Part shown: positions 11,864 to 24,219 of the stretch, one piece after another | Position numbering within the stretch: position 1 is the stretch's first letter | Layout: every line of letters begins with the position of its first letter | NCBI RefSeq assembly: GCF_014633365.1 | Contig: NC_068338.1 | Coordinates: 26,786,291-26,850,290 of the forward strand | Direction of reading: 5' to 3' | DNA from: Diospyros lotus | Taxonomy: Eukaryota; Streptophyta; Magnoliopsida; Ericales; Ebenaceae | DNA length: 64,000 nt | Notes under the pieces: model-generated | The model's database searches: none | The model's input: the letters and a program-made list of their open reading frames with translations, nothing else | What the model was told of the DNA's origin: nothing | Made by a program: the position numbers and the translations under genes

Positions 11864-13234
11864 AAATCAATCCTTGGAATCAATCGTGACGCTTTACTCC
11901 GAAAGACACCTAAAAAATCAAACAACTTTACTCTGAGGGACACCTCAAAAATCAAACACCAAGAATCTAATCTGATCCTTTCTAAACAAAGTTCTAAAGT
12001 GAGCATAACAAAACATAATAAAACTAACATTATAACATGGTGGTTTTTGTTGTCACTTTAACTTGTGTTTACAATTCTTACAAGCCACATATGTGGAAAA
12101 AAGAACAAAAGCCAAGAGAAAAAAAGAACAAAAGCCAAGAGAAGATGCAGGGCAAGAGGAGAAGCCAAAGTATAATGATCAAATAGGGCAAAGAGGAGGA
12201 AAATGATTGTGGAACTGGAAAACGAGATTGAGAGAATGCAAAAGCGAAACAATGGACATGGAGCATTTTAAAACTTCTTGAAATGATACTAATGGAACTG
12301 TTGAGGATTGAACTGAAACAATTAGCAAAATAAGTCCAAATGACTTCAAGATTATTCTTTAAATAAAGGAAAGTGAAAACAAGAATTTTAGTGGTTAAAA
12401 ATAAAAAGACAACAAATGTATGAAATATTAACAAAAGACAAACCAAACACCTAGTAACAAAATCAAAAGTCAAAACTATACAGAAATAAAAATAAATAAA
12501 TAAATAAACAAGACCCAAAATTCCATGTCATAAAGCTTCGAAATTCCAAATGTAAGGTAGTCAACCTTCATAGTCAAGCATAATGCTTCAACAAAAGAAC
12601 ACATCAAGCCAGCTCCCATAAGTAAAATTCATAAAATAAGAAGTCAACATTTTGAAAAAAAAGTCAAATTTAAAGCATGCATCTAGCGTTGGAGATTAAT
12701 AACCTGAGGTAAAAATGTTCCAAGCATCCAAAGTTTATGGCACAAAGTTTCTGAATTTGTATAAATTCTGATGCTACAAAAGCCAAGAGATACATGTTAA
12801 TGGGAATTACCAATAAAAGAACCAAGTGGAACAACTTGATTGGTAAAGCAACCCTCCACAACACCTGGCAAGATGAAGAAAGAAAGTCCAAAGATTGTTG
12901 CTAGCAAGAAAAACAAATAACAAACTTAATCCGATGAAAACCGAGGAAGCTACTAATGAAGAGAAGGAAATTACCTCAATTGACAAACCACTTCTTCTAT
13001 CAGAGATGATAAGAAAAAGGAAAGGGTAATGTCAACCAATGTTTCTCAAATACAAATAATAAGGTTAGTGTATGCAAAATTTATAAATTAAGAATGTGCC
13101 AAAACATTGAAATAATAATGAAAACCTAATAGTAATAAAATTCTTACAAACAACATGTGGGAACAGAAGAGAAGCCAAAACAAAAGGCAAGGAAGAGGAA
13201 AATCAATGGACTAATACATTCCTACCAAGGCTCT
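11864..13234. other. Right flank of solo LTR, copy a
   Basis: AT-rich DNA without a recognised gene, homologous to 45,233-46,560. The first ~500 bp differs from its partner at roughly one base in ten. From about 12,350 onward the two are almost identical. A 28-base local duplication near 12,105-12,140 (AAGAACAAAAGCCAAGAGAA twice) is absent from the partner. Confidence 0.6.
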
Positions 13235-16200
13235 CCCACAAAACCAACATACAAATAAGAATAAAAAAAAAAAAAAAAACATGTGTCTCAACACCAATAA
13301 ATCAACGTACTAATAAAAAGACATCCTTGCAAGAATTGGTGTCTTGCTTTATGAGGGTTGGGAGAGAGTAGGTTGTGTACGCAACCTTCACATTGTTTTG
13401 CAATTAGGTTATTTCCACAACTCAAACCTGCAACCTTCCGTTCACAAAGGATCAGCCATATCGCTGCAAATGTTGCCCACTAAACCAACATAGTAATAAC
13501 AATAAAAAATTTAAAAAAACATTTCAACATAATAAGTATAATTAAGGAAAAAAATAAATCAACATACTAAAAAAAAGGCATCCTACAAACAAGTGATTTC
13601 CCGCTTTGCAAGGGTTAAGGGAGAGTAGATTGTGTACACTGCCTTCACATTGCTTTGCAATTAAATTATTTCCACAACTCGAACCCATGATCTTCCATTC
13701 ACAAAGGAAAAACCATATCGTCACTACGAATGCTTGCCCACTAAACCAACATAGTAAAAACAATTAAAAAATACATTTCAACACTTATAGGTACAATTAA
13801 AGAAAAAAATAAATCAACATACTAATAAAAAGCATCCTAGCAACAAGTGGTGTCCTACTTTGTGAGGGTTAGAAGAGAGTAGGTTGTGCATGAAATCTTT
13901 ACATTGCTTTACAATTAGGTTATTTCCACAACAGGAACTGTAACCTTCCGTTCACAACGGATCAACCATATAGCTATTACAAACGCTTGCCCAATAAACC
14001 AACATAGTAATAACAATAAAAAATTAAAAAATACGTTTCAACAATAACAAGTACAATTAAGGAAAAAAATAAATCAACATACAAATAAAAAGGCATCCTA
14101 ACAACAAGTTGCAACTTTGTGAGGGTTAGAGAGTAGGTTGTGTACTAAACCTTCACACTGCTTTGCAATTAGTTTATTTCCACAACTCGAACCCATGATC
14201 TTCCGTTCACAAAGTAGGAACCATATCATTACTAGGAAGGCTTGCCCACTAAACCAACATAGTAATAACAATAAAAAATTAAAACATACATTTCAACACC
14301 ATAAGTTATATTAAAGGAAAAAATATATCAACATAGTAATAAAAAGGGAACCTCACAGCAAGTGGTGTCCTGCTTTGTGAGGGGGTTGGGGGAGAGTAGG
14401 TTGTGCATGCAACCTTCACATAGCTTTGTAAATTAGGTTATTTCCAAAACTCGAACCCGTGATCTTCTATTCACGAAGGAGCAACCATATCTTTACTACA
14501 AAGGCTAGTCCATCAAACCATCATAGTAATAACAAAAAAAAAAAATTTAAAATACATTCCAACACCAATAAGTATAATTAAAAGAAAAGTTAAATCAACA
14601 TACTACTAAAAAGACATCCAAGCAATAAGTGGTGTCCTGCTTTGTGATGGTTGGAAGAGAGAAGGCTGTGAATGCAGCCTTCACATTGCTTTGCAATCAG
14701 GTTATTTCCACAACTCGAACCCACAACCTTCCATTCACAAAAGATCAACCACATCATTGTTACGAACACTTGCCCACTAAACCAAAATAATAATAATAAC
14801 ACTAAAAAATTTTAAAAAATATTTCAACACTAATATAAGTACGATTAAGGAAAAAAATCAACATACTAATAAAAAGGCATCCTAGCAAAGAATGATTTAC
14901 CACTTTGTGAGGGTTGTAGGTTGTGTACTCAACCTTCAAATTGCTTTGCAACTCGATAATTTCCGCAATTCGTACTCGTGATCTTTCGTTCACAAAGGAG
15001 AAACCATATCATTACTACGAAGGCTTGTCCACTAAACCAAAATAGTAATAACAATAAAAATTTAAAAATTAATTGCAACACCAACAAGTTCAATTAAGGG
15101 AAAAAATAAATCAACATACTAATAAAAATGCAACCTCACAACAAGTGTCTTGGTTTGTGAGGGTTGGGAGAGAGTAGGTTTTGTCCGCAACCATCATATT
15201 GCTTTGCAATTAGGTTATTTCCACAACTCGAACCCGCAACCTTCTGTTCACGAAGGATCAACCATATCATTGTAACAAATTCTTGCCCACTAAACCAGCA
15301 TAGTAATAACATTAAAAGATTAAAAATACATTTCAACACGAATAAGTACAATTAAGGAAAAAAGATAAATCAACATACTAATAAAAAGGTATCTTAGTAG
15401 AAAATGATTTCCTGCTATGTGAGGGGGGTTAGGGGAGAGTAGGCTGTGTACGAAAATTTCACATTGCCTTGCAATTAGGTTATTTCCACAACTTGAACTC
15501 GTGATCTTCCATTCACAAAGGAGAAACCATATTGTTACTACATAGGCTTGCCCATTAAACCAACATAGAAATAATAATAAAAAATTAAAAATATATTTCA
15601 ACACCTATAAGTACAATTAAAGAACAAATAAATCAACATACTAATAAAAAGGCATCCTCGCATCAAGTGGTGTCCTACTTTGTGAGGGTTGGGAGAGAAT
15701 AGGTTGTGTAGGCAACCATCACATTGCTTAGCAATTAGATTATTTTCACAACTCAAACCCGCAACCTTCCCTTCTCAAAGGATTAACCATATTGTCATTA
15801 CGAATTCTTGCCCACTAAACCCACATGGTAATAACAATAAAAAATTAAAAAATACATTTCAACACGAACAAATACAATTAAGCAAAAAAATAAATCAACA
15901 TACTAATAAAAAGGCATCATAGCAACAAGTGATTTACCACTTTGTGAGGGGGGTTAGGGGTGAGTAGGTTGTGCACTCAACCTTCACATTGCTTTGAAAT
16001 TAGGTTATTTCCACAACTCGAACCCATGATCTTCCGTTCACAAAGGACCAATCATATTGTTACTACAAAGGCTTTCCCATTAAGCCAACATAGAAAAACA
16101 ATAAAAAATTAAAAAATAAATTAACAAACGAATAAAAAGGCATCCTCGCAGCAAGTGGTTTCGTGCTTTGTGAGGGTTGGGAGAGAGTAGGTTGTGTATG

Positions 16201-16640
16201 CAACCTTCACATTGCTTTGTGATTAGGTTATTTCCACAACTCCAATCCACAACTTTCCCTTCACAAAGGATTATCGTTGCTACAAAGGCTTCCCACTAAA
16301 CCAACATAGTAATAACAATAAAAAATACATTTCAATACCTTGAAGTACAGTTAAGGAAAAAATAAATCTACATAATAATAAAGGGGCATCCTCGCAACAT
16401 GTGTTTTCCCACTTTGTTAGGGGTGAGGAGGGTTATTTGTGTACGTAACATTCACCTTGCTTTGCAAAGAGGTCATCTCTTCACAACTAGAACCCATGAC
16501 CTTCCTTTCATAAAAAGAGCAACCAAATCATTGCTGCCAAGGCTCACCCACTAAACCAACATACTAATTAACAATCAGAAATTAAACAATATATTTCAAT
16601 AACAATAAAGACAATTAAAGAAAAATAAGAAACCAACATA
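13235..16640 (-). repeat. SINE-derived tandem array A2 (13 units)
   Basis: Same family and orientation as the array at the window start. Landmarks lie near 13,385, 13,642, 13,897, 14,150, 14,413, 14,679, 14,934, 15,192, 15,457, 15,716, 15,981, 16,204 and 16,450. The last two units (GTGATTAGG variant, then the GTGAGGAGGG variant) are distinctive and also close arrays A1 and A3, so each array has a fixed right end. It is almost identical, unit for unit, to A3, including shared deletions such as the short AACAAGTTGCAACTTT unit. Confidence 0.88.
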
Positions 16641-18798
16641 ATGATACCAATCAAAAATTAAACAAAGCATAAGTATAGAAAGTAAACAAAAAGAGAGACG
16701 GTTCTAGTGTTTGACCTTTTTAGCAAATAGTTTTTTACATGAAGGTAGTATAAAATTAACAAATGAGCATAAAGATGATGGTGAGGAAGAGGGAAAGAGG
16801 TAAAGGAATGACAAAGCATCTTAAAGGACCGCATAGATGAATACACAACATGCCTATCAAAGTTTAATACCAAAACCATTACCAAATCCCCAAATCTTTT
16901 TTTTTTTTTTAATTTGGGCAATGGTCTCTCAGGCCCCAAAACACACCACAAGAAATGCAGTAAAAAGGGCACATTTTATCCCAAAATATGAGTTCAGTAG
17001 GATCAAGTAGAAATGATTCAGATCCAATCATGTGATCTTATATTGGTTCTACCAAAACATGATACAGTGTGCAATCTGAACATATTCCATGAAAATGAAA
17101 AGTAGGATCATATTGATCCTACAATCCAAGTTAAGATCCAGAAACAATGGTTGGTGATTTCCAAGAAATTTATGTACTTAGAGTCAACACATGGCAAAAA
17201 AAGTACCAAGAAGAATTCTCATAAACTTGGGCATACTTGAGATAGCCAAAGAGGAGCCTTTGATTGTAACTGCATTTACCAAAAAAAAAAATAATAATAT
17301 ACAACGCTATTTACCTGGTCCTTGTACCAAAACCATTTGCAGAAAACTCCAAATTTCTACATTATCATCTTTGAAGTAAACACACAGGAAACAAACATCT
17401 AGGTAGACAAACAGAGAAATGAATTATTCAAGCATCTAACCCTTTTTGCACAAAGTTGGGGAGTGAATCAAATGATAGTACAATAAAATTAATATACTGA
17501 AAATTAAACCTAGCATGGCCCTTGTTCTCACTTCAAACCATAGTAACAATTCTTATAAGCCAAAAATGTGGGGACAAAAGGGACACCTAGAGAAGAAGCC
17601 GGTCAATCTCTCCATCGCCACTATATGATGATCTGAAATATTCAAGGATCATTTTGAGACATTAAATGAGTTTTTGAATATTTTAAAAGATTACGAAAAT
17701 GGGTCAAAACTATGGGAAAAAATAAAAAAGAGTGACCACATGATTGGGAGTAATGAGACGTTATGGGGCAGCAAGTGTATCAGTCAGATTTGGTGAAGTG
17801 GACCCATTTAGTGGGAAATTCTACAATCGGTTTGCTCGTGGAAAGAAGGCGGCTTAGGGCAGAGCTAAGTGTCCTAATATTATGTTTTAAAATATTCTGC
17901 TATGTTCTGTTTTCTTTTGTCAGTTTATTTTCTATTTTCTGTCAGTTATATCAGTTATATCAGTTATATTAGTATTTGAATTTGTCTAGATCTGCTATTC
18001 TCTAGGAAGCAGTTCCTAGTTCTAAGATGGCAGTTATCTCTCTACTTCCCTGCAAGACTTTTATGTGGTTCAGAGGGGAATAGACATTTGTTATGCAGTA
18101 TTTTTCACAAAAGTTGAGTACTTTCTTACTCAAGGAGATCATCGGGTTCTTTCTTGATGAGCTCAAATTTTCTAGTAAAGATAGGTCAGAAAGGGAGAAT
18201 ATCACAGAAGCATTCTACAACTTCTTTTTCTGATTATTCTGTTTCAAGACCTATAAACCGATCCAGGGCTCAGGAACTTACCATGAGAAATGTTGATGCT
18301 TAACTTGAACCTAATATGTTGAGTTCCATACCAACAAAATTTCTGTTAGAAAATATTTATTAACAACATAAATTTGAGACCTGAAAACCTCAAAATAATA
18401 GTTTCAAGTCAAGTACCAACAAACCCCAATACTACCAATCATACGATTATTCAAATTACCAAATTATGAATTTTTTAATATTTTAAAAACTTACAAAAAC
18501 TAGCCAAAAATATGAAACAAGAGTGATTACATGATTGAAGCATTGAGATATCATAACTTGAACCCAATATGTTGAGCTCGATAACCAACCAAATGTCTGT
18601 TTTTAGATGATATATAGTAGATTGGCTGATTTGATGTCTGTGTTTAGATGATATATAGTAGATTGGCTGATTTGTTGTAGAAAATTTGTAAAGGATGACT
18701 AAAAACATGAAATTAGGCATGCCAACGCATTTGACACATTTGGACGCCTCAGAATTCCAAATATGTCAACTTGCTAAAATGCTTAAATATGATGATAA

Positions 18799-18840
18799 GG
18801 GCTATAGCTCAATTGGTAGAGAACCTCGTTTACACGCGCA
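18799..18840 (+). other. tRNA 5'-half-like sequence, X copy b
   Basis: GGGCTATAGCTCAATTGGTA followed by GAG has the acceptor-strand, A-box and D-arm pattern of a tRNA. No T-arm (GTTCGA) follows at the right distance, so it is not a tRNA gene. In X copy c the same site reads AGCTCAGTTGGTAGAGCA, closer to the tRNA consensus. It marks the left edge of a segment of about 0.9 kb that interrupts the tandem repeats and could be tRNA-primed or organelle-derived; I cannot decide. Confidence 0.4.
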
Positions 18841-19700
18841 CCAATGTTTTTCAAGGGAGTCCATGCAATCAAACGAATTGATCATATTGAAAAATTGATG
18901 TCTTACTCCATAACTTTGAGGGAACAAGAGAACAATAGCCTGACAAATGGTCAGGTCCGATTCAAGTGCTTGTTCAATTTAGGTGCCAAATCAAACCCAT
19001 CATTGATTTGAGATATTGATAAAGTGAATATCTAGTTGACGAAACGTGTAGCACGTGTGTGAAAAAACATACCAAAATAAACCCTTGAAAGAACAAATTT
19101 CAATGGTTCAAACTTGACTTTTAAAAAGACGCAAAAACAAGACTATTTTGCTAAGAAAACCTAAATAAATTGCTTAAATTTGTATTGAGAAACTTGATTA
19201 CAACCCCTAACTTTTAGGTATATTTATAGCATTTGGCTAATCCAAATCCATCTAATATTTGTAATTAAAATTCAACGAGAATCATAATAGAAATAAATCC
19301 TAAATAAAATTCAACTAGAATCCTAATAAAAATAAAATCATAATCAAACATGAAGTAGAATCATAAATCAAGTAGAAACATGAAGTAAAATCCTAAAACA
19401 TATGAAGTATTAAAATATTGTTCTGGTGCTACTATTCTAGCGTGGTCAGCTCGGCCTTGGCTTGGGCCAGGTCTTAATCAGTGTTCGCATCACTAGTCTA
19501 TTCAATGCCAGGCATAATGAGTACAAGGACCTAAAAAAAATCTCTTTTCGTCTTATGAACTTTAAGGTGTATAAAGTTTCATATTTGATTTTGAGACAGA
19601 GCGATAGAGACTTTATTTAACTTAGGTTGATCTAGGCCAAAGGCAGACCTACATCAAGATAACCCTTTTTTGAAACACTTTGGTAGTGCTCCTAGATGAA
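18841..19700. other. Unidentified segment inserted in the X repeats
   Basis: It lies between two repeat modules in X copy b, with a counterpart at 24,756-25,640. It contains CAATAGCCTGACAAATGGTC, the repetitive AAATCCTAAATAAAATTCAA region and a GC-richer piece (TCAGCTCGGCCTTGGCTT). It has no recognisable terminal repeats or coding motif and is absent from X copies a and d because of deletions. Confidence 0.45.
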
Positions 19701-21114
19701 AATCCAGATGGTATACAAAATTGCTTTAACTTGAACCCAACATGTTGGGCTCAATAATCAACCAAATTTCTGTTGTTAGATGATATATGGTAGATTGGCT
19801 GATTTGTTGTAGCAAATTAGGGAAGGATGACCCAGAAACATGAAATTAGGCATTTTTAACACATTTCACACAATTGGATGCCTCAGAATTCCAAATATGT
19901 CAACTTGCTAAGATGCTTAATTTCATTTTTCTGGGTAATGCAGCTAATGCTGTACAAAATTATTTTACCAAATAAATAAATTTACCATATATATATTCAA
20001 ACCACTGAAATTTGGGACCCGAAAGCCCCCATAACAATGATTAAAGTTCTGTATTAACATATAACTATACTCCAAATCATATGATCATTCAAATTACCCA
20101 ATTATGAATTTTTGAATATTTTCAAAAGTCATGTAAACGGGCAAAAACTATGGGAAAAGAGTGATCATAAATTTTTTAACTATTGAGATATGTTGATACA
20201 TAACTTGAACCCAATATATTGAGGTCGATAATCGACCAAATTTCTGTTGTTAGCAGCTATTATGATGGATTGGTTGATTTGTTGTAGCAAATTTGGAAAG
20301 AATGACACAAAAACATAAATTAATTATTTTAACACATTTGACATATTTTCATGCCTCAGAATTCCAAATCTGTCAACTTGCTAAAATGCTTATCTTTATG
20401 TTTTCAGGTAAAACTAAACAAATTTGCCTTAACAAATAAACAAATTTACCATATATATTCAAACCATAGAAATATGAGATCCAAAAGCCTGATAACGATG
20501 GATTAAAGTTAAGCAGTAACATATCCCTATGCTCCAAATCCTATGATCATTCAAATTACCGAACAATGAATTTTTTATTTTTTTTTAGTTACAGAAAAAA
20601 ACAATTTTTTAATATTTTCAAAAATTATGAAAATGGGCAAAAATTACGAAAAAAATATCACATGATTAGGGAATTAGATAGTTAGATACAAAAATTGAAC
20701 CCAACATGTTGAGGTCAATGATCAACCAAATTTCTGTTGTCAGAAAGATATATGCTAATTAGCTTATTTATTGTAATAAATTTGGAGAGAATGACCTAGA
20801 AACATGAAATTAGGAATTTTAACATATTTGAGTATTTGGATGCCTCTGAATTCCAAATCTGTTAACTTGCTAAAATACTTAATTTCATTTTTTTGGGTAA
20901 CACTGTACAAAATTACCGTAAGAAATAAATAAATTTACTAAACACATTCAAGCCATGAAAATTTGACACCCCAAAGCCTCATAATAAGGGATTAAAATTA
21001 AGTATTAACACACTTGACATATTTGGACACCTCAAAAATCCAAAATCTGTCAACTTGCTAAAACACTGAATTTCATTTTCTTTGGCAACACTGTACACAT
21101 TTGCTACAAAAAAT

Positions 21115-21141
21115 ATACGTGTGCGCGTGTGTGCGCGGTGT
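21115..21141. repeat. GT/GC-rich simple repeat, X copy b
   Basis: ACGTGTGCGCGTGTGTGCGC is an alternating purine-pyrimidine tract that could adopt Z-DNA. The copy c counterpart is near 27,050-27,071 with a slightly different register. It lies beside the deletion joint of X copy a. Confidence 0.85.
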
Positions 21142-24100
21142 ATTTGAACCACACAAAAAAGGAACCCAAAAACCTCAACATAATGGATTCAAGTTAACTA
21201 CTACATATCTAATATTCCCAATCATATGATCATTCAAATTATTGAATTATGAGTTTTTTAATAATTTCAAAATTACAACAAGCCAAAAATATCAAAGATG
21301 ACTGATCACTTCATTGGAGTATCGAGATATCTTGTTGATACATAACATGAACCCAATAAAGGTTCATAATCAACCAAATTTCTGTTCATAGAATATATGG
21401 TGATTGGTTGATTTGTTGTAGCAAATTTGAGAATGATGACCAAGAAACATGAAATTAGGCATTTTAACACACTTGACGTATTTGGATTCTTTAGACTTCC
21501 AAATATCTCAACTTTCTAAAATGCTTAATTTCACTTTTCCAGGTAACAAATTTTACCATAACAAGAAAACAAACGTAAAATATATATTTGAACCACGAAA
21601 ATTTCGAGCACGAAAGCATCATAAATAATGGATTAAAATTAAATATTAACATAATCTCTATACTCCAGATCATATGATCATTCAAATTACCAAAATATGA
21701 ATTTTTTGAATATTTTCAAAAAGTAAGAAAATGGGCCAAAAATATGAAAAAGAAAAATAAAGTATGATCACTTGATTGGATATTAGATGAAAAGGTGTTG
21801 ACAAAAAACCAAAGGTATATCAAGTTAGAGTTATCCATTTTCTTCAAATAGACTTCAAACTTGTTTTTGCTTGTGATAGGCATTATTGAAGACTTGTAAC
21901 ATGACTTTAACCATGCTAATGATGATAGACTCCAAGTAAACAATTTAACAAACGAACTATTCATGATAGCGAAACAGACATGGACTACAACCTAGTGTTT
22001 AAAAACCTTGAGCACAGAACTTACCATGTCCACATGGATTATAGATGTTCTTCAAGTAGAAACATTAACACTAGAACTTATGTACCTAAAACTGCAAAGG
22101 CATCCTCGCAACAAGTGGTTTCCTGCTTTGTGAGGGTTGGGAGAGAGTAGGTTGTGTATGCAACCTTCACATTGCTTTGTGATTAGGTTATTTCCACAAC
22201 TCCAATCCACAACTTTCCCTTCACAAAGGATTATCGTTGCTACAAAGGCTTCCCACTAAACCAACATAGTAATAACAATAAAAAATACATTTCAATACCT
22301 TGAAGTACAGTTAAGGAAAAAATAAATCTACATAATAATAAAGGGGCATCCTCGCAACATGTGGTTTCCCACTTTGTTAGGGGTGAGGAGGGTTATTTGT
22401 GTACGTAACATTCACCTTGCTTTGCAAAGAGGTCATCTTCACAACTAGAACCCATGACCTTCCTTTCATAAAAAGAGCAACCAAATCATTGCTGCCAAGG
22501 CTCACCCACTAAACCAACATACTAATTAACAATCAGAAATTAAACAATATATTTCAATAACAATAAAGACAATTAAAGAAAAATAAGAAACCAACATAAT
22601 GATACCAATCAAAAATTAAACAAAGCATAAGTATAGAAAGTAAACAAAAAGAGAGACGGTTCTAGTGTTTGACCTTTTTAGCAAATAGTTTTTTACATGA
22701 AGGTAGTATAAAATTAACAAATGAGCATAAAGATGATGGTGAGGAAGAGGGAAAGAGGTAAAGGAACGACAAAGCATCTTAAAGGACCGCATAGATGAAT
22801 ACACAACATGCCTATCAAAGTTTAATACTAAAACCATTACCAAATCCCCAAATCTTTTTTTTTTTTAATTTGGGCAATGGTCTCTCAGGCCCCAAAACAC
22901 ACCACAAGAAATGCAGTAAAAAGGGCACATTTTATCCCAAAATATGAGTTCAGTAGGATCACGTAGAAATGATTCAGATCCAATCATGTGATCTTATATT
23001 GGTCCTACCAAAACATGATACAGTGTGCAATCTGAACATATTCCATGAAAATGAAAAGTAGGATCATATTGATCCTACAATCCAAGTTAAGATCCAGAAA
23101 CAATGGTTGGTGATTTCCAAGAAATTTATGTACGTAGAGTCAACACATGGCAAAAAAAGTACCAAGAAGAATTCTCATAAACTTAGGCATACTTGAGATA
23201 GCCAAAGAGGAGCCTTTGATTGTAACTGCATTTACCAAAAAAAAATATAATAATATACAACGCTATTTACCTGGTCCTTGTACCAAAACCATTTGCAGAA
23301 AACTCCAAATTTCTACATTATCATCTTTGAAGTAAGCACACAGGAAACAAACATCTAGGTAGACAAACAGAGATATGAATTATTCAAGCATCTAACCCTT
23401 TTTGCACAAAGTTGGGGAGTGAATCAAATGATAGTACAATAAAATTAATATACTGAAAATTAAACCTAGCATGGCCCTTGTTCTCACTTCAAACCATAGT
23501 AACAATTCTTATAAGCCAAAAATGTGGGGACAAAAGGGACACCTAGAGAAGAAGCCGGTCAATCTCTCCATCGCCACTATATGATGATCTGAAATATTCA
23601 AGGATCATTTTGAGACATTAAATGAGTTTTTGAATATTTTAAAAGATTACGAAAATGGGTCAAAACTATGGGAAAAAATAAAAAAGAGTGACCACATGAT
23701 TGGGAGTAATGAGACGTTATGGGGCAGCAAGTGTATCAGTCAGATTTGGTGAAGTGGACCCATTTAGTGGGAAATTCTACAATCGGTTTGCTCGTGGAAA
23801 GAAGGCGGCTTAGGGCAGAGCTAAGTGTCCTAATATTATGTTTTAAAATATTCTGCTATGTTCTGTTTTCTTTTGTCAGTTTATTTTCTATTTTCTGTCA
23901 GTTATATCAGTTATATCAGTTATATTAGTATTTGAATTTGTCTAGATCTGCTATTCTCTAGGAAGCAGTTCCTAGTTCTAAGATGGCAGTTATCTCTCTA
24001 CTTCCCTGCAAGACTTTTATGTGGTTCAGAGGGGAATAGACATTTGTTATGCAGTATTTTTCACAAAAGTTGAGTACTTTCTTACTCAAGGAGATCATCG

Positions 24101-24219
24101 GGTTCTTTCTTGATGAGCTCAAATTTTCTAGTAAAGATAGGTCAGAAAGGGAGAATATCACAGAAGCATTCTACAACTTCTTTTTCTGATTATTCTGTTT
24201 CAAGACCTATAAACCGATC

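Larger units (their letters stand above)
18250..21740. repeat. Diverged tandem repeats in X copy b
   Basis: A module with CCAAATTTCTGTT, then TGATTTGTTGTAGCAAATT, ATGAAATTAGGCATTTTAAC, TTGGATGCCTCAGAATTCC, CAACTTGCTAAAATGCTTA and CATATGATCATTCAAATTA recurs with landmarks near 18,331, 18,590, 19,756, 20,237, 20,725 and 21,373. Regular spacing is about 480 bp in the middle. The large gap after the second copy is filled by the segment that begins with the tRNA-like sequence. Copies are well diverged, so the tandem expansion is older than the block duplications. Confidence 0.75.
16141..22100. repeat. X block, copy b (first half of 5.96-kb tandem duplication)
   Basis: This 5.96-kb segment is followed directly by a second copy (22,101-28,038). 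It begins at CATCCTCGCA inside a SINE unit, takes the last two SINE units with it, and ends at AAACTGCAAAGG. The X sequence proper is AT-rich. A stretch near 18,180-18,300 can be read as ..RPINRSRAQEL.., which resembles a linker seen in plant retroelement polyproteins, but this is weak. No intact gene is seen. Confidence 0.85.

Noticed and set aside
12078..12518. Hydrophobic 146-codon frame on the minus strand (partner at 45,386-45,868)
   Set aside because: Phe/Leu/Ile-rich because the plus strand is A-rich; no conserved motif, and the two copies differ by frameshifts.
17763..18205. Frames in X that are identical in all copies (VSVRFGEVDPFSGKF-like text)
   Set aside because: Identical only because of recent duplication; no recognised domain and stops nearby. 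A retroelement fragment is possible but unsupported.
18799..18840. Functional tRNA gene
   Set aside because: Only the acceptor/D-arm half is present; no anticodon arm pairing and no GTTCGA T-arm at the right spacing.
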